Assembly: GCA_031411235.1 (NCBI GenBank)
Contig: JANOAR010000311.1
Coordinates: 1 to 26,096 of the forward strand
Length of the DNA stretch: 26,096 nt
Direction: 5' to 3'
Source: JANOAR01 sp031411235
GTDB lineage: Bacteria; Verrucomicrobiota; Verrucomicrobiia; Verrucomicrobiales; Verrucomicrobiaceae
Translations under genes and position numbers: made by a program
Notes under the pieces: model-generated
Databases searched by the model: none
Told to the model about the DNA's origin: nothing
What the model saw: the letters and a program-made list of their open reading frames with translations, nothing else
In this document: one piece after another, positions 6,361 through 14,343 of the stretch
Numbering within the stretch: position 1 is the stretch's first letter
How the letters are laid out: each line of letters opens with the position of its first letter

Positions 6361-8292
6361 ATGTCCGCCGCCGCCATCCCTCCGCACGTCTTTGAACAAC
6401 CCGCCCCTCGCTTCGATATCGAGCGTGTGCAGACGCCAGCCTATGTCGTCGATCTCGGCTTACTGCGGCAGAATGCCGAGAAGCTGGCCCGTGTGCAGGC
6501 AGAGTCCGGGTGTAAGGTGCTGCTCGCGCAGAAGGGCTTCTCCATGTTCGCCACGTATCCGCTGCTGCGCGAGTACCTCAGCGGCTGCTGCGCCAGCGGC
6601 TTGTATGAGGCGCTGCTGGCTCATGAAGAATTTGGCGGCGAGGTGCATGTCTATGCGCCTGCTTTTAAAGAGGACGAGATGCGCCAATTGATCCCCATCG
6701 CTCATCACATCAGCTTCAACTCGCTGGCGCAGTGGCGGAAGTGGCGGCCCATGCTCGATGCGGCGCGTGCGCGTGGCGAGCGGGTGCCCAGCCCCGGCAT
6801 CCGCGTGAACCCCGAGCACAGTGAGGTAGAGGTCGCGCTGTATGATCCCTGCTCCCCCGGCTGTCGCCTCGGCATCCGCGCCGAAGCCCTGGAAGGCGAA
6901 GACCTCGAAGGACTCGAAGGCCTGCACTTCCACGCCCTCTGCGAGCAAGACAGCGACGTGCTAGAGCGCACCCTCGCCGCCGTGGAGCAACGCTTCCCCC
7001 GGCTGCTGGCGCAGGTGAAGTGGGTGAACATGGGCGGTGGCCACCACATCACCCGCAACAGCTACGACGTGCCGCGCCTCGTCCGCGTGGTGCGCGACTT
7101 CAAGGCCCGCTGGGATAAAGACGTGTACCTAGAGCCCGGCGAGGCCGTGGCGCTGAACACCGGCTACCTGATCACCAGCGTGGTAGATATTGTGGGGGAG
7201 ACGAATCCCCAGAAAACCGTTTTACAATCCCTAGCCCATCAACCGCAGAACAAGCAAACTCATGAAAACCATCGCACCCCTCCTCACCGAAGCCGCACGC
7301 CAGCAGACTCACAACGCGCGGCAAGAGCACTCATCCAAAGCCTCGCAGATGCTGCCCAAGGAATTGATCGCCCAAATGCGGCGCAACGGCTCGACACCGA
7401 GGCCCAATGCCTTCGCCAATGGGCCACAGACAACGGCTGGCTGATCACGGAGGAAGAGCTGTCGCATCGCATCGGCAGCGCGACCGAGCTGGATGGTGCC
7501 TCGGAGCATGATGTGTACCTCGATGCTGCTGCTGGTCGCGTGCTAAAGCTGACGATGCCGCCCAACTTCGGCGCACGCGGTGAGGCTGCGGCCTACCTGA
7601 CCAACCTTTTGGCCTGCAATACCTTGCTGAATGATGACTGGTGCTTTGAAGGCGTCGTCGATGGCGTGGATGGGCTGCGCATCGCCTCCAGCCAGCCCTT
7701 TGTCCTGGGCGAGCGTGCCAGTGTGCCTGAGATCGACGCCTACTTCGGCGCGCTGGGCATGACCAAGGAGCGCGAGAATACCTATGCTCGCGCGGATGGC
7801 CTGCGAGTTGCCGATGCTCGGCCCGACAACATCCTGCGCGACGCCGCTGGCCGATTGTTGCCCATCGACATCCATATCCTTGGCGTGGCTCTCGAAGACC
7901 TGCCCGAAGCTCAAGGCAAGGACGACAACGCGGCCCCGCTCCCCACCGCCATCCTCGACTGCTCGGCCACCGCGCACATGCCGGACACGCTGGAGATGCC
8001 CTACCGCCCGCACATCCTCGGTGCCGATTGGCCGGACAAGCAGGCCCACGCCTACCGCCTGGGTGGCATGACGTGCCTCGCCGGCGATGTCATCAATGAC
8101 TATTCCTTCCCCCAGCCGCTGCGCATCAGCGACAAGCTCGTTTTCACCGACATGGCCCACTACACGATGGTGAAGACGACGATGTTCAACGGCGTGGAGC
8201 ATCCCGACATCGTTACGTTTGACCCTGCGACCGATGAGTTGAAACTCGTGCGTCGCTTTGGTTATGAGGACTTCAAGCGCCGCCTTTCCTGA
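6361..8292 (+). CDS. nspC: Carboxynorspermidine/carboxyspermidine decarboxylase with an inserted kinase-like domain
   Basis: NspC is a PLP enzyme of the alanine-racemase/ornithine-decarboxylase fold that decarboxylates carboxy(nor)spermidine, the last step of the dehydrogenase-dependent spermidine/norspermidine route. Residues 24-286 are a clear NspC: TPAYVVD, the PLP lysine K58 in LLAQKGFS, FHALCEQD (190-197), MGGGHHIT (224-231) and EPGEAV (258-263). Residues 530-643 are the NspC C-terminus (AILDCSATAHMPD, LEMPYRPH, LAGDVINDYSF, YTMVKTTMFNG). Between NPQKT (ending at 286) and AILD lie 243 extra residues. Without them the protein would be 400 residues, the normal size. The frame is intact throughout, so the product may be a working decarboxylase with a domain looped out, or a disrupted enzyme. 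The dehydrogenase partner is not in the window. It converges with priA, 15 bp between stops. Confidence 0.88.
   Translation: MSAAAIPPHVFEQPAPRFDIERVQTPAYVVDLGLLRQNAEKLARVQAESGCKVLLAQKGFSMFATYPLLREYLSGCCASGLYEALLAHEEFGGEVHVYAPAFKEDEMRQLIPIAHHISFNSLAQWRKWRPMLDAARARGERVPSPGIRVNPEHSEVEVALYDPCSPGCRLGIRAEALEGEDLEGLEGLHFHALCEQDSDVLERTLAAVEQRFPRLLAQVKWVNMGGGHHITRNSYDVPRLVRVVRDFKARWDKDVYLEPGEAVALNTGYLITSVVDIVGETNPQKTVLQSLAHQPQNKQTHENHRTPPHRSRTPADSQRAARALIQSLADAAQGIDRPNAAQRLDTEAQCLRQWATDNGWLITEEELSHRIGSATELDGASEHDVYLDAAAGRVLKLTMPPNFGARGEAAAYLTNLLACNTLLNDDWCFEGVVDGVDGLRIASSQPFVLGERASVPEIDAYFGALGMTKERENTYARADGLRVADARPDNILRDAAGRLLPIDIHILGVALEDLPEAQGKDDNAAPLPTAILDCSATAHMPDTLEMPYRPHILGADWPDKQAHAYRLGGMTCLAGDVINDYSFPQPLRISDKLVFTDMAHYTMVKTTMFNGVEHPDIVTFDPATDELKLVRRFGYEDFKRRLS
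7219..7947 (+). other. In-frame 729-bp insertion encoding a kinase-fold-like domain inside nspC
   Basis: Removing 7219-7947 restores an uninterrupted NspC (NPQKT joined to AILDCSA). Both junctions are preceded by ACC (7216-7218 and 7945-7947), which could be a 3-bp target duplication or chance. Inserted residues 96-110 (EHDVYLD to RVLK) resemble a kinase nucleotide-binding lobe with lysine 110. DARPDN (199-204) resembles the DLKPEN catalytic loop, and D217 in PID lies 13 residues after N204, the spacing between the loop Asn and the DFG Asp in protein kinases. I infer a kinase-like domain, perhaps of the kind found in phage and conjugative-element polyvalent proteins. The insert starts with TTTTACAAT and a short leader, then an ATG at 7262 in another frame (MKTIAPLLTEAARQQTHNA), which suggests that a former free-standing gene was captured. 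Confidence 0.75.
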
Positions 8293-8307
8293 ACGGCAGC
8301 GTGCCCC

Positions 8308-10638
8308 TCACATCAACTGCATCGCGTCCACGTCCCAGGTCACGATGACATCGCTGGGCAGCGTGGTCTTGCCGATGACTTGGGCGATGATACGAGAGAG
8401 CGCTCGCACCTTCATGCTGCGCAGCAAGAGTTGAAAACGAAACTGCCCGTGCGCCTTCGAGAGCGGCGAGGGCATGGGTTCACCCATGATGACCTCTTCG
8501 GTGATCTGCTCGCGCAGCCTTGTGGCTAGGCTTTGCAAGGCCAGCTCGGCTTTGCCCTCATGCACACTCCTCGCGGTGATGAGGATGACGTGAATGTAGG
8601 GTGGGTAGCGAAAGGCTTTGCGCTGCTCTAGCTCTTGCTGCGCGAAGCCCTCGAAGTCGGCGTGCCGTGCGAACTGCACGGCGGGTGTGTGCGGCGCGAA
8701 GGTTTGCACGAAGACTTCGCCTTTTACTTCGCCGCGTCCCGCGCGTCCGGCGACTTGGGTAAGCAGTTGGAAGGTGCGCTCGGCGGCGCGGAAGTCGGGC
8801 AGGTTCAAAGCGAGGTCGGCATTCAACACACCGACCAGCGTGACGTTCGGAAAATCGAGTCCCTTGGCGATCATCTGCGTGCCGATGAGCATGTCGAGCT
8901 TGTGCGCTTTGAACTCTTTCAGCGTGTCGCGCAGTTGGTTTTTGCGCTGCATGGTGTCGGTGTCCACTCGCGCCAGTTTAGCCTGCGGAAAGGCTTCGCG
9001 CAGCACCTGCTCGACGCGCTCGGTGCCGAAGCCGGCGAAGCGAATGCCGGGGTCGTTGCACTTCGGGCACTTGCGCGGGGTGAGGCGGCGCGAGCCGCAG
9101 ACGTGGCACACGAGCTTGTCCTCGGTCTTGTGCAGGGTCATCGGCACGGCGCAGTCTTTGCACTGGCAGACTTCGCCGCAGGCCATGCAACTGAGGCTGG
9201 TATTAAAGCCTCGGCGGTTGAGGAAAAGGATGATCTGCTCGCCCTTCGCCAGCCTATCCAGCACCGCCGTGCGCAGGCGTTCGCTGAGGATGCGCGTGTC
9301 GGGGCTGTTGCCGCCTTTGCGTCGCTCCAGTCGCAGATCGACGATGCGAATGAGCGGCATGGATTTGCCGTCGGTGCGACGGGTTAACCGCAGCAGCTCG
9401 TATTTGCCGGTGCAGGCGTTGTTCCAGGTTTCCAGCGCGGGTGTGGCTGTCGCTAAAAGCACCGCGCAGCCTTCGAGCTTGGCACGCACCACGGCGAGAT
9501 CGCGGGCGTGGTAGCGCGGGGTTTCATCCTGCTTGTAACTGGGCTCGTGTTCTTCATCGACAATGATGAGGCCGAGGTTTTCTAGCGGGGCAAAAATGGC
9601 GCTGCGGGCACCGATGACGATGTCGGCGCGGCGCTCATGCACCTTGAACCATTCATCATGGCGCTCGCCCTCGCTGAGGTGGCTGTGCAGGATAGCGATG
9701 CGCTCGGTGCGGTCGGAAAACCTTGCCTTGAATCTCTCGATGGTTTGCGGGGTGAGCGCGATTTCGGGCACCAGCACGAGCGCTGTTTTTCCCTGCTCCA
9801 GCACCTTGGCGATGCCTTGCAGAAAGACCTCGGTCTTGCCGCTGCCGGTGACGCCGTGCAGCAGCATGGGCTTGGCTTCCAGGGGCTTGGCCACGGCGGC
9901 GAGCACGGCCTCGTAGGCAGCCTGTTGCTCATCGGTCATCGTCAGCGGCGTGGACGGCAGATACTCCTCGGTGGCAAAGGGATCGCGCTCGACACGGATC
10001 TCCGCGCGGGTGATCCAGCCTTTCTCGATAAGGGGTTTGATCAATGCCGTGGCGCGTGGCAGCTCGCGGCGCAGATCACTGAGCGTGGTCTCTCCGCCCG
10101 CGAGTTGCAGCTCGTCGATGATGCGCGCCTGCATCGGCGCGGACTTACGCAGCTTCTCCAGCTCCTCGCTGGTATGCTTCTTCACCAGGGCCAGATGGCT
10201 GTCGGTGAGGAAACTCTCCGGCTTCGCCCGCACCGCCTGCGGCAGCATGGATCGCAGCACTTGATTCACGGGTGTGACGTAGTACTCGCCGACCCACTGC
10301 GCGAGCTTCAGCAGCGCAGCAGTGAAGACCGGCTCGCGGCTGACCATCTCGCTTATTTCGCGCAGGCGGAAGGTCGTCTCGACATGGTCAAAGATGTCGA
10401 GCACCACGGCCTTCACCTTCTGCCGCTGCATCGGCACCAGTACCCGCGAGCCAATGCGCATCACCGGCTCCAGCCGCGCCGGGATGGCATAGTCTAGCTC
10501 CACGGCGTTCTCTTCGATCTGCACGCGTGCAGTACGTGGCGTCGTGCCTTCCGTCGGTATTGACGGCGCAGCTAGCTCGAAGAGCGTGCCTTGTTGCGGG
10601 GCACGCTGGGTCTCGGCTGGCTTGGATGACGATGACAT
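8308..10638 (-). CDS. priA: Primosomal protein N' (replication restart helicase PriA)
   Basis: PriA is the 3'-to-5' DNA helicase that rebuilds replication forks and loads the primosome. The 776-residue protein carries an N-terminal fork-binding region (about 36-135). The SF2 helicase core includes Walker A GVTGSGKTE (262-270), the DEEH box (361-364) and LLATATPAL. The PriA zinc-binding insert has four cysteine pairs (484/487, 493/496, 511/514, 524/527). Helicase motifs V-VI follow (GTQMIAKGLDFPNV and QVAGRAGRG). I chose the ATG at 10638 because it opens with a low-complexity MSSSSKPAETQ head just before recognisable PriA sequence; further upstream the frame is only antisense. It is divergent from the methyltransferase fusion gene, with 195 bp between starts, and has no apparent operon partner. 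Confidence 0.95.
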   Translation of the reverse strand: MSSSSKPAETQRAPQQGTLFELAAPSIPTEGTTPRTARVQIEENAVELDYAIPARLEPVMRIGSRVLVPMQRQKVKAVVLDIFDHVETTFRLREISEMVSREPVFTAALLKLAQWVGEYYVTPVNQVLRSMLPQAVRAKPESFLTDSHLALVKKHTSEELEKLRKSAPMQARIIDELQLAGGETTLSDLRRELPRATALIKPLIEKGWITRAEIRVERDPFATEEYLPSTPLTMTDEQQAAYEAVLAAVAKPLEAKPMLLHGVTGSGKTEVFLQGIAKVLEQGKTALVLVPEIALTPQTIERFKARFSDRTERIAILHSHLSEGERHDEWFKVHERRADIVIGARSAIFAPLENLGLIIVDEEHEPSYKQDETPRYHARDLAVVRAKLEGCAVLLATATPALETWNNACTGKYELLRLTRRTDGKSMPLIRIVDLRLERRKGGNSPDTRILSERLRTAVLDRLAKGEQIILFLNRRGFNTSLSCMACGEVCQCKDCAVPMTLHKTEDKLVCHVCGSRRLTPRKCPKCNDPGIRFAGFGTERVEQVLREAFPQAKLARVDTDTMQRKNQLRDTLKEFKAHKLDMLIGTQMIAKGLDFPNVTLVGVLNADLALNLPDFRAAERTFQLLTQVAGRAGRGEVKGEVFVQTFAPHTPAVQFARHADFEGFAQQELEQRKAFRYPPYIHVILITARSVHEGKAELALQSLATRLREQITEEVIMGEPMPSPLSKAHGQFRFQLLLRSMKVRALSRIIAQVIGKTTLPSDVIVTWDVDAMQLM

Positions 10639-10833
10639 GTGGCGAGCATACAAGCATGGAAAGGCGCTAGCGCGAATTTTGCGCCCCAAGAGATAATGCT
10701 TTCGTCGTCCCTGCCCATAATTCTCACTGGCACGAGACAGCAAGCCTGCGCTACCGTCGCCACCTCTGCGTTGCTTGACTGGCCTGAATAGGGCCACCCC
10801 CTCAGGCTTATTGCCGTGCGTTATTCCGACCTC

Positions 10834-12831
10834 ATGCCCACCCTTCCCGAACTCGAAAAAGACACCCGCCGCCTTCTCAAAGACGGCAGTAATATGGCCG
10901 CGCTGCGCATCGCTGAACAAGCGGTACGCGAACACGCTAATGACCCAGCGGCGCACCATCTTCACGCACGTATTCAGGAGCTGGTCGCTCGTTATGAGGA
11001 GTCGCTGCACAGCTACCGCGAGTGCCTGCGACTCGGTGGTCACGGCGATGCGGCGGAGCGTGCGGCAGTGCTGCAAGCAGCGCTGGAACGACCCGCTGCG
11101 GTGCATGTGCCCACGCATCTGCGCTCGTGGCACAGTGCGCTGCCGTTTACGGCTCTGACGAGCATTCAGAATGCGCTGCACAACTTCAGCTACAAGAGCA
11201 CGCCGTTGCAGAAGAACCCCTTCGACCATGCGCTGTATCCGATGCTGCTGTGGCAATTCAAGCCACGCACCATCATCGAGATCGGCTCAAAGGAAGGCGG
11301 CTCGGCACTGTGGATGGGCGACCTGTGCGACACCTTCAAGCTGGACTGCGAGATTCATTCCATCGACATCGTACGCGTCGCGACCGTGAAGCACAAGCGC
11401 GTCACTTTCCATGAAGGCGATGGCCGCAATCTCGGCGGCACCTTGACAGAGAAGATGCTGAAAAAACTACCTCGTCCCTGGCTTGTCATTGAAGACGCTG
11501 ACCACAGCTACGAGACCACACACGCAGTGCTGGAGTTCTTTGGCGATCTGCTCACGCCTACGGATATGCTAGTCGTGGAAGACGGCATCATCACCGACCT
11601 CTCGCAGATGCCCGAGGGGGCCTCCGGGCCGCATCGGGCGCTGAAAAAATTCCTCCAGCGCAACTATGCCGAGTGGGAAATCCTGCCCGAGTGGTGCGAC
11701 TTCTTTGGCTATAATTTCACCTGGAGCAGCAATGGCTTCCTGCGGCGCACAGGCTTGAAAAAACTGAGCCCCGATGTGGCTCCCGAGCACGCCGACGCTC
11801 TGGCGAAGGTGAAGGGCAAAGACTTCGCAGGAGCCCTGGAAACGCTGGCGAGCAAGCCCACCAGCTATGGCTCGGATTATCTGCGAGCTTATTCGCTGTG
11901 GCGGCTGGATCGCGTCGCCGAGGCCCGCGTCGCTGCCCTCGCTGAGGCCGCTCGCCATCCCGCGCATCGTCAGGCACTTGCCCTTGCTCATCTGTTATCC
12001 ACCAAGCTCGATGGCACGCTCCAGGAGATGCCCGCAGCAAAGCCGCCGAGGCTCGCCGCCACCGCTCCCGGCCAGCCTTTGCCACTGGTGAATCTGGGCT
12101 GCGGGCGCAGGTATCACGCCTCGTGGTTGAACTTCGATGTGGTGCCCACGCATGAGTCGGTGCGAGCGCACAATCTTCTGCAACCACTGCCGCTGGAGGA
12201 GGCGAGCTGTGCCGTCGTTTATCACAGCCATGTGCTGGAGCATCTGCCCAAGGATCGTGCGCCCGCCTTCATCGCTGAGTGCTTCCGCGTGCTCGCACCG
12301 GGTGGCATTTTGCGCATCGCCGTACCCGACCTTGAGGGCAGCGCACGGGCTTATTTGCGCGAACTGGATGCCGCTGCTGCTGGCGACGCAAGTGCTGCGG
12401 ATCGGCATGACTGGATGACGCATGAGCTGGTGGATCAGCTCGCTCGCCATCGCACGGGTGGCCAGATGCTCGGCTATTGGAAGCAGCAGCCAATGCCTGC
12501 CGAGGACTTTGTCTTGTCGCGCATGGGCCGCGAAGTGGGCGACTTCATCGCTGAACACCGCGCCAAGCCCGCCGCAGCCGAGAGCAAACCTTTACCGTTG
12601 AATGCGAATACGGTGGGCAGCTTCCGACTGGGCGGCGAGGTGCATCAGTGGATGTATGATCGCGTGTCATTGGGACGACTCCTCGCGAGTGCTGGCTTCT
12701 GTGAAGTCCGCGTGTGCAAGGCGGACGAATCCGCCATCGCCGACTTCATGAGTTTCGCCTTGGATACCGATGAGAACGGCAGGGTGCGCAAGCCCGACTC
12801 GCTCTTCATGGAGGCACACAAGCCCGTCTAA
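10834..12831 (+). CDS. Fusion of CmcI-type and class I SAM-dependent methyltransferases with TPR-like segments
   Basis: The 665-residue protein has four parts. Residues 1-90 are a helical TPR-like head. Residues about 95-310 resemble the cephalosporin hydroxylase/CmcI methyltransferase family, with the SAM loop IIEIGSKEGGSALW (147-160), HSIDI, and VIEDADHSYE (218-227). Residues 315-395 form a second helical-repeat linker. Residues about 415-665 are a Methyltransf_11-like domain, with NLGCGRRYHASWLNFD (420-435), SHVLEHLP (465-472) and VLAPGGILRIAVPDL (486-500). CmcI-like domains often occur in sugar- and cell-surface-modifying clusters, and the next gene, 10 bp downstream, is a glycosyltransferase; I infer methylation of surface glycan sugars. 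A GTG 18 bp upstream in frame is a weaker alternative start. Two methyltransferase domains in one chain is uncommon. Confidence 0.82.
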   Translation: MPTLPELEKDTRRLLKDGSNMAALRIAEQAVREHANDPAAHHLHARIQELVARYEESLHSYRECLRLGGHGDAAERAAVLQAALERPAAVHVPTHLRSWHSALPFTALTSIQNALHNFSYKSTPLQKNPFDHALYPMLLWQFKPRTIIEIGSKEGGSALWMGDLCDTFKLDCEIHSIDIVRVATVKHKRVTFHEGDGRNLGGTLTEKMLKKLPRPWLVIEDADHSYETTHAVLEFFGDLLTPTDMLVVEDGIITDLSQMPEGASGPHRALKKFLQRNYAEWEILPEWCDFFGYNFTWSSNGFLRRTGLKKLSPDVAPEHADALAKVKGKDFAGALETLASKPTSYGSDYLRAYSLWRLDRVAEARVAALAEAARHPAHRQALALAHLLSTKLDGTLQEMPAAKPPRLAATAPGQPLPLVNLGCGRRYHASWLNFDVVPTHESVRAHNLLQPLPLEEASCAVVYHSHVLEHLPKDRAPAFIAECFRVLAPGGILRIAVPDLEGSARAYLRELDAAAAGDASAADRHDWMTHELVDQLARHRTGGQMLGYWKQQPMPAEDFVLSRMGREVGDFIAEHRAKPAAAESKPLPLNANTVGSFRLGGEVHQWMYDRVSLGRLLASAGFCEVRVCKADESAIADFMSFALDTDENGRVRKPDSLFMEAHKPV

Positions 12832-12841
12832 CTGCCAGCCC

Positions 12842-14323
12842 ATGCGCGTTCTTCACCTGAGCACTCACGACACGCGCGGCGGCGCGGCGCTCTCGGCGTG
12901 GCGCTTGCACGAGGGCCTGCGGCAGTCAGGCGTGGATAGCCGGATGCTGGTGCGAACAAAGCACAGCGACAGCGAGCATGTCGTCGAAGCGGGCGATGCG
13001 GCGGTGGTCGCTGCGTGGCATGAACAAATCGCGACGCCTTGGCTGCAACGCCGGATGCCGCCCGACAGCGCGTGGTTCACCGTGGGCTGTGTGGACAGCT
13101 TCATCGACCAACACCCGTGGATCGCCGAGGCCGATGTGCTGCATTTGCACTGGGTGGCTGAGTGGCTCAGCGCTGCCGCCGTGGCTCGTCTGGCCGCGCT
13201 GGGAAAGCCGCTGCTGTGGACTTTCCACGATGTGTGGCCAATGAGCTGTGGGGTTCACTTCGCAGGGAGCAACATGCCTGCGGACGATGCCTGGCAGACG
13301 GGCACCGCCTTGCCAGAACCTATCAGCAGCATCGCCATGCGTGAGTTTCAGCGGAAACATGGCCTGCTCGCGCCCCTGCCCATCCAAGCCATCGCGCCGA
13401 GCCAGTGGTTGGGAAACCTGATCCGCAGCAGCCACATCGGCGCTGGCTGGAAGGCCCACGTCATCCCCTACGGCATCGACACACAAACCTTTGCGCCGGG
13501 CGATGCGGCAGGCCTTCGCGAGCGACTGGGATTGCCTGCGCAGGCGCTGCTGTTGCTCTTCGGTTGCCAAGCCATTGGCGAACGGCGCAAGGGTTACCCA
13601 GAGCTGGTCGAGGCGCTGCACCTCGCTGCGAAGCGCGACCCTGCGGTGTGCGCAGCCTTCGATAGCGGTGCGGTGCAGCTGCTTCTCTTCGGTGCCGATA
13701 CACCTGCGGCCAGCGAGGTGCCGCTGCCGATGATTCACCTGGGCTTCGTGCGCGGCGAGGCGGCGATGGCCGATCTCTATCGCGCCGCCGACGCCTACCT
13801 CTGCCCTTCGCTGGAGGATAATCTGCCGAACACCGTGCTGGAATCGCTGGCCTGCGGCACGCCCGTGCTTGGCTTCGCCACGGGCGGTGTGCCCGATGTG
13901 GTGAAACACGAGCACAATGGTCTGCTAGCCAATTGCGGTGATGCGGGCGAACTCGCCACGGCACTGACGCGCTTCATCACCGATGCGGCCCTGCGCGAGC
14001 ACCTTCAGCAAACGACGCGCCATGCCGACAAGGCGGTGCTAGCGTTGAAAACGCAGGCCCAGCGTGTGGCAGAGGTGTACCGCAGCATCATAGCCACGGC
14101 TCTAACTGGGAGCATGGGGGAGGTGCCCTGCGCCAGCGCTCCCCTGCCCACGCTTGTGACCACGGAGATGGAATGGCTTGTGCAGGCCTCTGCCGAGGCA
14201 GTGACCACAGCGCGAGCCCGCGAGTCGCAGCTCAAAGACAAACTCGATAAAATGCGCACCAAGGTAGCCAAGGCCGAACCCAAGCCCACAGCCCAGGCAA
14301 AACCCAAGCGCTCGTGGTGGTAG
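12842..14323 (+). CDS. GT4-family glycosyltransferase with basic C-terminal tail
   Basis: The start is taken at the ATG at 12842, which gives MRVLHLSTHDTRGGAALSAWRLH, the typical first strand and glycine turn of this GT4 subfamily, and leaves only 10 bp after the preceding methyltransferase gene. Of its 493 residues, the N-terminal domain contains LHLHWVAEW and TFHDVWPMSCGVHF, a variant of the usual HDMW...GGCHY signature. The C-terminal donor domain contains PYGIDTQTF, GCQAIGERRKGY and the D-x7-E box DNLPNTVLE. The last 60 or so residues are a charged helix rich in K and A (KDKLDKMRTKVAK), ending in KRSWW, possibly membrane- or partner-binding. Likely co-transcribed with the methyltransferase fusion and acting on the same surface glycan. 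The substrate is unknown. Confidence 0.88.
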   Translation: MRVLHLSTHDTRGGAALSAWRLHEGLRQSGVDSRMLVRTKHSDSEHVVEAGDAAVVAAWHEQIATPWLQRRMPPDSAWFTVGCVDSFIDQHPWIAEADVLHLHWVAEWLSAAAVARLAALGKPLLWTFHDVWPMSCGVHFAGSNMPADDAWQTGTALPEPISSIAMREFQRKHGLLAPLPIQAIAPSQWLGNLIRSSHIGAGWKAHVIPYGIDTQTFAPGDAAGLRERLGLPAQALLLLFGCQAIGERRKGYPELVEALHLAAKRDPAVCAAFDSGAVQLLLFGADTPAASEVPLPMIHLGFVRGEAAMADLYRAADAYLCPSLEDNLPNTVLESLACGTPVLGFATGGVPDVVKHEHNGLLANCGDAGELATALTRFITDAALREHLQQTTRHADKAVLALKTQAQRVAEVYRSIIATALTGSMGEVPCASAPLPTLVTTEMEWLVQASAEAVTTARARESQLKDKLDKMRTKVAKAEPKPTAQAKPKRSWW

Positions 14324-14343
14324 CGGGCCTCTTCTTTTTTCCC

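Noticed and set aside
7219..7947. Intein or self-splicing intron in nspC.
   Set aside because: The insert does not begin with Cys/Ser, does not end in His-Asn before Cys/Ser/Thr, and shows no homing-endonuclease motif; it is read through and looks like a protein domain.
10639..11256. Upstream extension of priA.
   Set aside because: The extension is antisense to the methyltransferase fusion and carries no PriA sequence; PriA features begin shortly after the ATG at 10638.
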